Counted from the stretch's first letter, positions 9,967-24,900 are shown. The stretch: 64,000 nt of DNA from Anthopleura xanthogrammica (GCA_964019055.1 OZ025207.1:27676479-27740478); one strand, 5' to 3'. Notes: generated from the sequence alone by a model not told the origin. Numbers and translations: made by a program.

Positions 9967-12900
9967 TCAATTTAACCTTGAGTTCTTCGTCCCAGATGGC
10001 ACAGCCCATCTTGAGAGGTTCATGCTTGTTGATGGTGAGCCTGAACCATACCCTAGAAACAATGTATTTACACATGAGGCAAACATTTCTGAATCCACAC
10101 TTTCGTCAAACAGAATATTAAAAACTTCTTACCACTTGTTAACTGTGACTTGTTGCTATGACAACCATCAGATATGGATTCACGAAACTGTTGTCTCTCT
10201 CGGTCCTAGGAAAACAATAAAAGAAAAGTGTCTGTCTAAAACAAGGTCACACATTTTTCTAAGAATGTTTTTTGCATTACACAAGTGTATGAATAACTTT
10301 ATTGTTTTTTTAACCTTCTATCAAAAAATGCCTTTTGTAAAAATGACACCTGTCCAATAATATATATTTACTTGGATGGCTTTCAAGTAATAGAGAAGAA
10401 GCAATAATTCATGCAGGATTCCATTGTCCCCCTTCCCCATGATTGAGACTTTGTTATGCCCCTGTGCAGGAATCGAATATATGAGCTTACCTTGCCAGAA
10501 TTTAGCTCATGAATAGCTGACAGAATCTGTTGTCTGGCATCTCTTTGAGTTACTCCAAGATCTTTCAGATCTACTTCATTCAGAGTAAGAAATGCTTCCA
10601 TATCAACCTGTAGCCAAAATACAATAAGTCAACATTTCAAAATTTGGTCTCCTTCCATTGACCTTGTTGTTAAATTGCTGGTCAGCAACAAAGACCTTTG
10701 GTACCATGAGATATAATACCACAGCATACCACAACATTTGTGTCTCTTTCAGAGCGTTTTCGACATCCAACAACACAAAAAACTTTTCTAATCGCGTTCT
10801 TTACTATACTTTGTTATGGTTTACATGCCTCCTGTCATGGCGGCGTAGTTACCGTTGCTAACCGACGCTACGCCACGTGATGGTGCAAAGCCTCTATAAG
10901 AATAGCTTTACAGGATTTACAAAAGATTGAATTATCATACCTCTTGTTCTTCAAACATAGAATTGTATTTTTCCAATGAAAGCTTCTTTAAAATATCTGT
11001 GACTTCTTCTACAAAGAAAAATCAAAACTAAGTGATACAGTCAATTAAATATTTGGCCAGAGAAGGTCTCTCTGGAGATGGGACATAGCCCCCCCCCCCC
11101 CCCCCCATTTCTCTCTCAGAGCTGTGTTGAGACTAAAGCTACTGACACAGAACCAAACTGAACCATTATTTATAACTAGTTCACTCGCCTTTCACCTCTG
11201 GTGTCTCCGATTCAATTCTTGGACTTAGTATCACTTGTTAGGTCTTCTTAGGTCCCATGATTTGCAAGGGCAGATATGGGGGAGGGGGGGGGGGGTGAAT
11301 TGGGTGACTAGTCACCTCCCTTGGAGTTGAACATAATAAGAATAACACTATATGTTGCGGCCAATACCGTTTTATTGTTTAATTTATTTTTGTTTATCAT
11401 TCTTTGTTATAGCGTATTTTAAGTTTTCATTAGATTCGGTCTCTAGTGTATTTCGTTTATTGTTCTCTCACAGTCTTGTACTAGTTCTATATGTAAATTT
11501 CGTTAGTTTTAGTTAAGCATTGAAGACTCAACGTATGTAAGTAATTTTTGTCTTGTTCCCTTCGATTTTCTTGTATTTTCTTGCTTATCGTTTTATTAAT
11601 GTAGTATACTTGTAATCTTTGTTGTAGTTGAATCGAACGAACTGAATAGAATTGTCAGAATACAAAGTTTCGCATTCCAAACATGAGTCGCCGCTTATTT
11701 ATGTTGAAAACATAACACCATTCAAATACGAGTTCTTAAGATGGCTGAAGCAAGAGTAAAGTTTCCTAACTCGAATCTAGACATGGCAGACGTAAGAAGA
11801 GAGAAAGCTTACGCCACAAGAAAGTCAAGAGCTGGATATTTAGGAAGAATGACTCATCTTTACAGCAAAATAGAGCAACTTATGGTGGATTACAACAATG
11901 TAAACAACGTGAAGCCGCTCAAGAATCAAATTGATGAAGCTTATCAAAGATTCGTAGACACGAATAAAGACTTACTAGAGAATTTAGACGACGATTCTGA
12001 GATGCAAGCCGCTATACAACTTTACGAAAAGCAAACCCAAGGAAAACTTGAATTTGATGAATACTACAGAAAATGGTTGGATAATATAGATCAAATGCAA
12101 AGTCATAATCCCGCTCAAACCAGTACAGAAGTTAACTCAACCAGAGTGAGCTCAAGAGCATTTTCTAGAAGTACAAGCAGCTCCCAAAAGAGTAACAAAA
12201 TTAAAGAACTTAAAGCCAAACGCACTGCAGCAGAGTTAAAGGCAAATAGACTCAAGTCACTTCAAGAGATAGAGAAACAACAACTTCTATTGCAACAGCA
12301 ACGACAAATACTTGAGGTGCAAAGTGAAATCGATCAAGCTGAAGCGGAGAGACGAATATGGGAAGATGATGAAGACTACGAAGAGCAGCAGAGAGGACAT
12401 AGTCTACCTATATACTTGGTCGAAAGTAACGTGAATCCCCTTTCAAGCGACGACGTTTTCCGTTTAGCAGATGGACGCAAGATCCCTGAAACACCACGCA
12501 AAACAAAGGTATCCAAGACAAGAACCCCATCGTTAGGAATTCGATTTCCGACACGCACTCCGCAAGTCGACGATAATGATGTTAAAGATCCTCCAACAAC
12601 GACCAGTTCTCAAATACCAAGGATTAATAAAGCCGAAGTTAAAGCTTCACCGCAAGAACCTTACATTCCTCAAGTATCAAAGGATAATTATCCTACATTT
12701 AAACCAAAAGCTTATGAGAAGCAAGTACCACATGAGAGAGCTGATCATCCTGCAGCCATACCAAAAAGCTATGAACTACGAACTCCCAAGAAAGATGAAA
12801 AACCTATCTATGAGCCTATCTTTTATGAATACGAGATACCTCAACCAGATGACTATCCTGTCTTTAAGTCAACTAGATACGATCCACAAGTCCTGTATGG

Positions 12901-15900
12901 GAACAACCATCCTGCCTTAAAGACAAAGAGCAATGAATCACAAGATTTAAGTCAGTTACTCAAGTTTCAACGAGAGTTAATAAGCCAACAGCAAGAAAGT
13001 AATCAGCATATTGCCTCAACAATCAAGCATGGTTTTTCTCTTCCAAAAATGGAATTAATGGTGTTCAACGGTGATCCACTTGACTACTGGACATTTGTCA
13101 GATTCTTTGACAATAACATTTTGAAAAACGCGTCTTCAGATACTGAAAGACTAACCTACCTATTGCAGTATTGTTCCGGAAAAGCCAAGGAAGCCATCAA
13201 AAGTTGTGCTACTCTAGACCCATCCCTTGGATATAAAGAAGCAAGAAAGATACTTTCAAAATGTTTTGGTGAACCCTATCACATCGCTGTATCACACGTC
13301 AACAAGTTAACCAATGGTCAACCAATAAAGCCATTTGATGGACCAGGAATAATGGACTTTGCATTGCAAATGAAGTCATGCGTCAACACTCTAACTGCAA
13401 TTGGCTACCTCAACGAGATCAACAGTTCAGATAATTTAAGACGAATCGCAGAAAGGCTGCCACACAACTTGAAATCTAAATGGCTTTCAAGATCAAGATC
13501 ATTAAGAGCAGTTTCAATCAAACCTGGAATAAAAGACCTATCTGATTTTGTACAAGAACAAGCTGACGAAGCAAATGATCCTGTTTTTGGCGACATCATA
13601 TCACCTAAACCAAGAAACAGAGAAGGACAGATGAAGAACGCTCAAAAGAGACCACCTACTTCTCAGCATCCTTTTCACAATGTCACAACTATGATGACAC
13701 AAGGCCAACAAGACAAGGGACTACAAGATGAAAGTCAAACAAGACAAAGGAAAAGGTGGAGTTGCCCTGCCTGCGAAGGACGTCACAGCCTTCAACGATG
13801 CTTCAAGTTTAAAGACATGTCAAACGACGACCGAGTCAAGATTCTGAGGAGAGACAATATTTGTTTCAATTGTTTTTACAAAGGTCATTTCGCCGTTGGA
13901 TGTGCGCAACCACCTGCCTGCACTGTTGAAAATTGTAAATCTAAGCATCAAACCATTATGCATCGATCAGCTGCTGATTATTCAAGTAAAGACAAAGAAA
14001 CCAAGGAAAGTGGAGATGGTAACAAAGGAGAGAAAAAAGAACAGTCTACAAGTTCCCACTGTAACGTTATCAGGGCCGGAGCGCACAAAGAAACTACAAC
14101 AAGCAGCAACATTTTCCTCAAAGTAATTCCTGTAAGAATAAAGAACCCGCATGGCAAGTACGTCGAGACCTACGCCCTGCTAGATAGCGGTTCTGATGTC
14201 TCCTTGTGCGACGAGCAGTTGTTAACAGATTTAGACCTTGACAGCACAGAAAGAAGATTTTCTCTGACAACTCAAGAGAAGAAGAATAGCTTAAGAGTTG
14301 GAAAAGAAACATCTCTTATCATCGAAGCTATAGACGGTACCTCTACAATCAACATACCAAGAGTTTGGGCTATCGAACCTCTAAATGTATCAGAAAGCAG
14401 TATCCCTACAAAAAGAGACATTGAAAGCTGGCCACATTTACAGGACGTTGGAGCTCAAAGCATACCCATCGATCGGAAGGTAAAACTACTGATAGGCTGT
14501 AATGTACCGGAAGCATTTTACGTCTTAGACGACAGAAAAGGTAAACCAGGAGAACCATATGGAGTACGCACTCTACTTGGATGGACAGTACTTGGACCAT
14601 CAGATAAAGTATTCAACCAAGAACCTGCCCAAGTCTACTTTCACAATGGTGAAGATTGCGTGTACGACCAAGCATCATTTGAAGATACCAAACTTTCCTT
14701 ACAGTTAGAGAAGTTCTGGAAGTCCGACTTTGAAGACCCCTTGACATGCAACAAGCCATGTATGTCCGTTAACGATTCTAAAGCCCTCAAGACCATGGAA
14801 GGATCTATAAAGAAAATCCAAGAACACTATCAGATTGCATTACCATGGAAAAATTCATCCCCATGCATGCCAAACAATAAGATAGTGGCCGAGCACAGAC
14901 TGAATCTTCTAAAGAAGAAGCTCTTGAATGACGATGGTATTCAAAAGAAGTACTGTACTACCGTTAACAATTACATTGACAAAGGATATGCAGTTAAAGT
15001 TCCTGAAGAAGACCTGGATATCACGAATAGACCGGTTTGGTTCCTACCACATCATGGAGTTTTCCACCCTCAAAAGCCGGAAAAACTTCGAGTAGTCTTC
15101 GATTGCTCTGCGAAGTATCGTGGCACGTCCTTGAATGATCAACTCTACCAAGGCCCGGACCTCACAAACAATCTCTGTGGAGTACTTACTCGTTTTCGTC
15201 AACATCCAGTAGCATTAGCTGCTGACATCGAAGCCATGTACCACCAAGTCTTAGTAGATCCAGAAGATCAAGACGCGCTTAGATTTCTGTGGTGGCCAAA
15301 GGATGACTTATCACAGAAAGCAGTCGAATTCAAGATGCGTGTGCACTTATTTGGCGCCACATCCTCAGCCAGCTGCGCAAGCTATGCTTTAAGAAGAACT
15401 GCTGAAGACAACAAGCATGAATACAACGACGATGTTATCAACTCTGCCTTAAGAAACTTCTATGTTGATGATTTCATGAAATCTGTAAAAACGGAAGAAG
15501 ACGCCAATCACATGGTTAAAGATATGACAAGCCTGATGTCAAAGGGTGGCTTTAGATTAACAAAATGGTCAAGCAACAAAAGGAACGTCTTACAGAATAT
15601 CCAAGAATCAGAGAGATCTAAATCATTAATCGAGTTAGATTTAGATCTAGAAGACCTCCCCTCTCAAAGAACTCTCGGATTGCTATGGGACATTAATAAC
15701 GACAATTTCACATTCAAAACTACGTTAAAGCTGAAACCTATGACAAGAAGAGGTATACTTTCAGTGTCGAGTTCGATCTACGATCCACTTGGATTCATCG
15801 CTCCTGTGGTATTACCAGCAAAGAAGTTACTGCAAGATTTAACAAGAAGAAAACTTAGTTGGGATGAAGAAATTGAAGAAGAAGAAGCTCAACTGTGGAA

Positions 15901-18900
15901 ACATTGGTTAGAAGACATCCCAAATCTTGCAAATGTATCTATAGAAAGATCAATCATACCAGTGGACTTCGGAGATCTTCAACTCGTCCAACTACACCAC
16001 TTCTCTGACGCCTCTGAAATCAGTTATGGAGCAGTAACCTACAGCAGAATCATTGATGTCAATAACAATATCCATTGTGCCTTCTTGTTTGGAAAGGGAC
16101 GCCTTGCACCAATCAAGACAATCAGCATACCACGCTTAGAGCTTGCAGCCGCAGTACTCTCTGTTAAGTTCGACAAAATGCTGAGAGAGGAAATGGATAT
16201 ACCTATTCACGAATCAATATTCTGGACGGATTCAACTACAGTTCTTGGATACATAATGAACACTAGCAGTAGGTTCCATACATTTGTGGCGAATCGTCTT
16301 GCAATAATTCACGACGCCTCACAACCAAGCCAATGGCGTTATATTCCTACAGCCTTAAATCCTGCTGACAGCGTTACTAGAGGTCTATCAGCTAATGAAT
16401 TGAAGAGCCAAAGCAACCAATGGTTAAATGGTCCAGCTTTTCTACGGGAGAATGAGAACGACTGGCCATCGTCTCAGTATCAACCAGTAGATGAAACAAC
16501 CCTTGAGACAAAGAAAGTACAGCAGAGCTTTCTGGTATCCAACGTAAAACAAGAATCTGGACTGGATAAGATCATCAACTACCATTCAACGTGGTACAGA
16601 TTGAAGAAGTCTGTAGCTTGGATAATTCGTTTCATTAAAAGTCTCAAGCACAAAGAGAAAGTGACGAAAGGAAGATTAACTCCATCGGAAACTGCATTGG
16701 CAGAAACAAAGATCCTCAAGCACGTACAAAGACAAACTTTCCGTGAAACCTTAGAATTACTGGAAGTACCTGAAAGTGAACGAGTAAAGTCAAAAAGCAC
16801 TCAAAGAAGAATCATGGGTCCTCTTCATAAATTGAATCCTGTAGTTGATAACAATGGTATGTTAAGAGTAGGAGGAAGATTAGCCAGAGCACCTTTAGAC
16901 TTCGATGCCAAGCACCCATTAGTTCTACCTGGAAATCACCACGTGACATTCCTTATCGTGAGAGAATGTCACGAAAGCATTGGCCATTCAGGTCAAAACT
17001 TTGTCCTTTCAATTGCGAGAGAGAAGTATTGGATTGTTAAAGGAAAGTCAACCGTACACAAAGTGATTCAAGCGTGCATGACATGTAAGAAAAGAGATAC
17101 CAAACATGGAAGTCAACTGATGGCGGACTTACCAGAAGACCGACTGACGCCTGATAAACCCCCGTTTACGTATGTAGGAGTTGACTATTTTGGTCCACTT
17201 TATGTTCGTCAAGGTAGAAGCCAAGTCAAGAGATATGGATGCGTTTTTACTTGCCTCGCTATCAGAGCCATTCACGTTGAAATTGCACACAGTTTGGATA
17301 CCAGTTCCTTTATAAATGCTCTAAGAAGATTCATTAGTCGTAGAGGCACCCCTGAGCTGATTAGAAGTGATAATGGCACAAATTTCGTTGGAGGAGAGCG
17401 CGAGTTGAAAGAGGCCTTACAAGATTGGAATCAACAGAAGATCAATGATTACCTCTGCCAGAAAGGAATTTCTTGGAAATTCAATCCACCCTTGTCTCCC
17501 CATATGGGCGGAGTATGGGAGAGACAGGTCCGCACCATTAAAAGAATCCTGAAAGTACTTCTGAAAGAGCAGTTGGTCAACGACGAGGCCTTAACAACCC
17601 TCATGGCTGAAGTAGAATCAATCGTGAATTCTCGCCCTATCACTCCCTTAAGCAACGACCCTAATGACTTGGAGCCTCTGACGCCGAATCATCTACTTCT
17701 TTTGCGCAGAAATCCACAATGTCTACCACCTGGCACATTTGACAAGAACGATCTATTACCCAGAAGACGCTGGAGACAGATACAATACTTAGCTGACGTA
17801 TTCTGGAGACGCTGGTCAAAAGAGTATCTACCGTTACTTCAAGCCCGTCATAAGTGGAATCAACCTGTCAGAAATTTCGCAACTGATGATTTAGTACTAC
17901 TGGTGGATACCAACCTTCCACGCAACCAATGGCAACTGGCTCGTATAACGAAAGTTTACCCAGACGTAAAGGGATTTGTAAGATCCGTTGAAGTAAAGAC
18001 CAAAGACTCAAGACTGACAAGACCAATCACCAAGCTTTGCTTATTAGAAGGACAATAAGGACACTGATAACAGAACATTAATGCAATCCTGAGAAATATG
18101 AATATTTCATACTTACAGACACTCAAGATACATTAACACTAGTTGACCGCTATATAATTAATTGTTGTTCTTACCATAAGTAAGAACACAGGGCCGGTGT
18201 GTTGCGGCCAATACCGTTTTATTGTTTAATTTATTTTTGTTTATCATTCTTTGTTATAGCGTATTTTAAGTTTTCATTAGATTCGGTCTCTAGTGTATTT
18301 CGTTTATTGTTCTCTCACAGTCTTGTACTAGTTCTATATGTAAATTTCGTTAGTTTTAGTTAAGCATTGAAGACTCAACGTATGTAAGTAATTTTTGTCT
18401 TGTTCCCTTCGATTTTCTTGTATTTTCTTGCTTATCGTTTTATTAATGTAGTATACTTGTAATCTTTGTTGTAGTTGAATCGAACGAACTGAATAGAATT
18501 GTCAGAATACAAAGTTTCGCATTCCAAACATGAGTCGCCGCTTATTTATGTTGAAAACATAACACTATATAATGCCTTGCTATATATGTACCAGTCACCC
18601 CCTTGAAATTATTCTTAATCTGCCACTGATTTGAGGGTTTTTCTGAAGTTTTCCTCACTCAAGGAATTTAAAACCAAACCGCTAAATCCAATTTGGCTCT
18701 GTGAGTTAGTTGTGTCCTGACTTTGATCAGCCCAGAGGTTGTTTCAGGGTTCAATCTGTGAGTTAATAGCCATGCCCAAAACACTAAATGTAGGATACTA
18801 AAATAACAAGATGGCTTAATTGTACCTTCATCTGTGCTTTCAATGGGTATATGATTTATTGAAGGAGTTGACCCCCCATCATCGCTCCTTGAAGTTATTA

Positions 18901-21900
18901 CTGGTGTTAGCTTTGTAGATTTACTAAAACCAGATGAAGGATGTAGTCGACCTGGGGCTGAGGCAGCTGATGCGACAGATATCAATGTAGGAGAAGGACT
19001 GTTAGTAGGTCTTGATTGTTTGTGACGTAGAGATGACATGGACGTAGGTTTTGATGGTGACTCTATTTGGTTACTGCTTGTTGCCTTCAGTGTCCTGAAC
19101 ATAAAACAGGAAACCTTAATATTATAAAGTAAGAGATACTACCAGCCTACTCAATGCAAACTTACCGGCCTCCAGAATTGTTAGAAGCAGAAGACAAGAA
19201 GCTAGCAGTTGAATATGAGGACTCTGGACTCCCACTAAAATTAAATCCATCACCATGGCGACGACGATAGACTGAGTATCCACTGACACTACTCTGAGTT
19301 AACCATGAGTGGAAAAAAATTAAATCACTTAATAAAACAGTTTAAAGAACTAACGCGAAACAAATATTGAAAATGATAAGACAATGATTATTTATCTTTT
19401 GGTTTAATAATGAAAGTTTAGTATCATTACAATGTTATCCAGGTTATCTGCTGCAAGACATTTACTTTCTGAAACCACTTCTGGAAGGGATTTGCCATTA
19501 ATACACAGACATGGGACCTGTAGTTAGATTATTTCAAACATTAATAACAAAGAATTATCATTTAATGAGAGTTAAAAGAACTGATAAACAGTGGGAAAAT
19601 TATGAATTTTAACTTGAGAACAATAAAGTAATTTATTATCAGAGATTGAACAAGGCACACTCTATTTTTGCACTCTCAAAAAAGAGCTAGACAGTATATT
19701 GATGTTTTTAAGTCATACTTAATCGCCTTCTTTTACGTGTATATAATTATATGTCAGTCTGATAGAATTTAATGTATAATTAGGTTATTAATTAGATATT
19801 TGATAATCATTATATTTTACCTTGCTAATGACAGTTATATATATATATAAATAAAATTGAATTATCAGTAAAGTTAAGCATGATTCTTACAGGTTAAATT
19901 TTCTGCCATAGGGGAAATTTAATATCCCCATTAAGAGTTATTCAGACAACCCTATCTTGTGTTGTTATTATTTTCCTTAATCTTTAAACAGAATTGTATT
20001 AAATTTTATGTTTTATCTGCAGTTTTGATTTACAGTAACTAAACAAAAAATTAACTTGACAAGACCAAGCAAGGATGAAATGTATTTTGAGCAGTTTTCA
20101 TAAGAGTGGGAAACACACAATACTGACTCACGTACAGCACATACTAATGGTACAACATGTTGTAACATGGAAATGGATTCCATGTATACTAATGGTATAC
20201 TAATGGTACAACATGTTGTAACATGGAAATGGGATTCCAATTATGTCTTCTTTTATCTCATTTAACCACAATGTGTAGTTGTGACTATGGTCAGGGGTGT
20301 ATGTCTTCTTTTATCTCATTTAACCACAATGTGTAGTTGTGACTATGGTCAGGGGTGTAGCAAGGTCTCAAAAATGATCAGGGGGGGCAACTGTACTATT
20401 TTCCTTTCCGTTAATATTCATACAAGTTGTGCGTTTTGTTTATAATTAGAATTTCCTGCCATATCCACAGGAATAGCAAATGAATGAATCAAATTTCAGC
20501 AACAAGATGTGAGGTCCAAAATAGTAACTTGTAGTCATATCCAAAACAAAAAGCAAATAAAATAATAAGAAAAAAAGGAAAGTTTATGGCTTTTAAGTCA
20601 AACTTTCATGTGTCGTATGTGTATGTTGGGGGGGAGGGGAAGTTGCCTCCCTTGCTACACTCTTGACTATGGAAAGAATATAGCAAAGCTACGCTGTCAG
20701 TACTTTAATTCCCACCCATATACTTTATATAGTTCTATACCTATATGACAAACAGCTTATATTACAAAATAATAGCGAGTAATATATATCAGTAGTACCT
20801 GTGGAACAAGGGAATCATCATCATCAGTTGTCTCTCGTTGAACTCTAGTTAATTCAAAAGCAGGAGCTGGCATTGATGGTGGAACAACAGGAGATATGAC
20901 ATCATCAGGCAATCTGCTCTTTGGCGAACCCAAAGGCTGAAAATCAACAAAATAAAATCAATCATCTAATGATGAAATCATAAGATATGAAGCACTTAGC
21001 TACTTACCAAGGTCTTGGATCTTTTGGAGTAATGTCCCCCTGTTTTGTATGCAGAATCCACCACTATCAAATGGAGTTTTAGTAAGCAAAATAATATTGA
21101 ATGTTACAGCCATCTAATTTAATGCTCATGAGCATTGCATTGCTCTGATGGATATTTTCAATTTCATTCCCAAAACACAAATTTCAAAAGAATAAATTAA
21201 ATGTCAAATATCAAAAATATGGCATTATGAAATTTATGAAAACGGTCTATACTTAGGTAATGATGTACTATATGGCCAGCATACCTGTTAGCTGGTCATA
21301 ATTAAAAGTATAATATTATGTAACCTCTATTTCTGTTCGGTTAACATTTTACAAGTATTGTGTAACTTCCTTAGGATTTCAATTAATGAATAGACAAAGT
21401 GATGATATTTACTAAACATACATACCAGATGCAAGTGATCGTGTCGTAGAATGATAATCACTGTCGCTGATCAATGAATTTCTCTGGAGCACTCTACTAG
21501 TTTTAAAGGATTCATTTGCATTTAAATTTGATGTCGATAAATCAGCCTCCTGGCAATTGCTCTCTAAGGAAGAACTGTCTCTTTTTGTTGTGGAAGGTAC
21601 CCGTATTGTGCGAACCAATGTTAAATTTCGAAGCCTGTTAGACATTTTAGACCACCACATCTGTAAGAATTAAAATTTACATAAAGAATCAAGTATAATT
21701 TAGAAATAAAACAGTTTTTTCATGCCTCAGTTAGTAATACGGCATGTACACTTTAGGAAGTAACAAGTACAAAAGATGTGTGGGCAAGTGCTTCTCACAC
21801 TTCTTGGAGGACAGAAAAAAGCTGTTTCATTTGTTTTATTGCATAGAAAGAAAAATCATTGTAGTTTTCGATACTGTTTTCTTACAACTCTATGCAAAGT

Positions 21901-24900
21901 TGGCACATGCGCACATGGTTGGTGTTGACCAGCATTGTGCTCCATTCACAGCACAGCTGTTAACCAATCTAGGCGTACATACTATCTAAGCTATAATAAT
22001 ATATAATAATTACTCATACAGCAGTGTTCTCAACTGATTGGTATTGGACCTAATCTACGATATACAATAAGAAAAATTTTAAAAAGGCAAAAAAGGCAGT
22101 GGCTCAGATTACCTTTAGCCCAGTCTTGCCCAAGTCAGGTCTGAAAACAAATTTTTTATATTGATAAGTTAAGAGACATTGATAATAGTTGAGCAGGGTT
22201 GTGCTAACAAATTTACTCACCCTGCTTCTAGCTTGATAAGTTCTTTAGTAGGAACATCTTGTGTATTCATTTTATTTGTTGTGTCTACTCTTGACATGTT
22301 TCCTGCAGCCCAGGAAATTAACCCATGCTCTAAAAAATTAGAATTAATAATTACAAAAGAAAATCATGGATGTCTTAACATTATTATTTACATGAGTTAT
22401 ACAAGTTACTCAACGAAGAACATACTATTCTTGTTATTGGACGGCAACTGCATAGTAACTGATGCCAGCAACCTTAAAATATCTGTATCACCTGAAATGT
22501 CAAAGAAAATAACCGTCATCATTACTTTGATCACCACTTACGCTAGCTTAACAAATGGGTGATAAATGAAGTTGCATTGAAAAAGGAACATTTAGCAGCC
22601 TTAACCTTCAAATGGGTGAACAATGTTTTGGAGTGAACGAAGCATGAAACTAACATATGTATCTTACCAATAATGGATGCCATATCAAATGCTGTACATC
22701 CATCATCAGCTTGAATGTTGACATCTGCTGAATTGTCTAGCAAAAGCTTTACCACTTGCTTGTGCCTTTGTAACAATATAGAAGTAAAAACAGAGTGAAT
22801 GCATTCAAACTGAACATTATCACTACAATATTAATGGTTTGTGATTGAATTATTTTCAGAATTTTAAAGTAAGTGTATTAGGCACAAGGAAGCATGGGTC
22901 ATACTTCGTTCGTCATGACGTCATTCGTACACAGCCACAGAGTTTTTCTATCCTGAATTTTGGTGAAGTTTAACATCTTCAAGGACTTAATTTTCCAAAC
23001 TTTTTGCACTAATAAAAGCTGGCTAACATTCCCATGAACCAGACAAGACAATTTTTCTAAAGTTTCTGGTGGAACTTTGTTAATATTGTATGCGCAAACG
23101 AGGTGGGAAATATATTATAACGAACTTTCAGTCAACTGCCATCCCAGCGCGGCAATATTGACGAAGGATGCTTCGACAAAGGTGTGACTTGTTGGTCCTG
23201 TTTACAAGTTTCCATGCATGGTATGATGCTTCTCCAAAACAATTTAAATTCCATCACAAGTCAAGCTTCACATCTACTTACTTTGAAGAACCAAACAAAA
23301 ATTAACCTTAGGAACTATTAATATTATTTTTGTATTTTCAAGTTTTATAGTTTTTTTTATCTTTAATTTGAGGGCCATAAGTTAGATAAGTTAATTTATG
23401 TTACCCTCGTAAAATAAAGATTAAAATAAAATGAATAAAAAATGGGTATTGTGTGCTGGTAATGCACTATCCTCACTGCTGTGGTCATAGGTTTGATCCC
23501 CAGACTTGCCATCATATATATATTAGTAGAGTTGCTTGTTGGTTCTCTCCTGTGCTTTGGTGTTTGTTTTTTTTTCATTTTTTCAAGCTTTCTTCTGGCT
23601 TTTCTCCCAGTCTTTTTTCCTCCTTCAAAAATCAACCTCTAAATTCCAATTTGATAATGGAAAGAGGGCCACAGGTTTGTTATAGCCACTGCTTATTAAG
23701 TGCTACCCTCGTAAAACAAGTACAATTTTAATATTCATTCAAATAGGCTTACCTATAATAAATGGCTTGCATTAATGCTGTTCATCCACTTATCTTATTT
23801 TAACATTCATTTAAATAGGCTTACCTATAATAAGTGGCTTGCATTAATGCTGTCCATCCACTTATCTTATCTTGACTATTAATGTTACATCCTTTCTCGA
23901 TAAGGAGATGTGCAACATTGAGATGGCCTCGCATGGATGCAAACATTAATGGTGTGGCCCCATCCTCATCTTCAAAACAAAACATAATAATAATTATACA
24001 TGTTAAATAACAAAGCTTTGATTATTAAACCACCACTCATCCAGTTGGACTTTCAGGCAGAACACTTACAGCCTAAAAAAACCATGTGCTACCTTAGTAA
24101 TAATATCTACAAAAATTTAATGGTTAGACTTTCATGATCATGATGTGGCTCAGATCCCCGGGGTGGGAGACTCCGATGTGAAAGGGCAGGGATACTTGTT
24201 GTACCTTTAAAGGTTACTGGAAACCTTCGCAGGTAAAATGTTTCTAAAAAAAAATTATTTCACTAATTAAAAGTTGTTATATTAATCTTTCTTTTTGAAC
24301 AAAAATTGTTTCGAAATTTTTGAAAGTTTGAAATTTCTAAAAAAGAAAATAAATCAAAACCAAAGGCATTGTGATCCTCGTTAATCCTGCTATACTTGAG
24401 GCAGTTACTCTTTCGATTTTCCCACGTGATGAAATAATTTCAAATTATTTGTGTCCTACCACGCTTTGAAACTCTGGCGCTTTCTGATTTCTTTTGCATT
24501 TTGAATACTCTATACTTTTGATACCTTTGGGAATTCTACATTCTTTTTGTGTCCTTATTAAAAGTTTACTGGAGAAGTTTACGAAGTGTTTGATTTTTAG
24601 ATGATTTCCCGCATAGTTTGAAGTCTTTGTCAACACTTCGTTGGTCCCATTGTTCCTTGTTTTTGGTTGGCTGGTGGCATCTCTCTGTTGACAGTGATCG
24701 ATGTCTTAACTAGGTGTGAAACTTGCCAAAATCTTTAAAGCTTAAAATCTCCATGATCGATTTTACAACAATTCCCTATCTTTAAATGAATTAATAGGTA
24801 TATAGTTTTGTTCAATAAAATTTGGACTATTAGGACTATTAGAACTATTAGGATTAGTGGCTTCACCACTTGAAGAATAGGGCTTAACCACTGGGGGCTA

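Larger units (their letters stand above)
11353..18564 (+). mobile_element. Intact BEL/Pao LTR retrotransposon
   Basis: The element is 7212 bp, with 365 bp LTRs (TG...CA) at each end and 5 bp target duplications CTATA (11348-11352 and 18565-18569). One uninterrupted polyprotein frame fills the space between. It lies in ANKS6 intron 14 in the opposite orientation to the gene. I saw no base difference between the LTRs and no stop in the frame, so insertion was recent. The 23 bases between the 5' LTR and the ATG contain no TGG-starting tRNA primer site of the usual kind, and the purine tract before the 3' LTR is weak. Confidence 0.95.

Noticed and set aside
22179..22562. 127-codon plus-strand frame
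   Set aside because: Runs antisense across ANKS6 exons 6 and 7 and their introns; no homology of its own.
24064..24160. Fragment resembling the tRNA-Lys SINE body (GTTAGACTTTCA, GTGGCTCAG)
   Set aside because: Too short and diverged to annotate with confidence.
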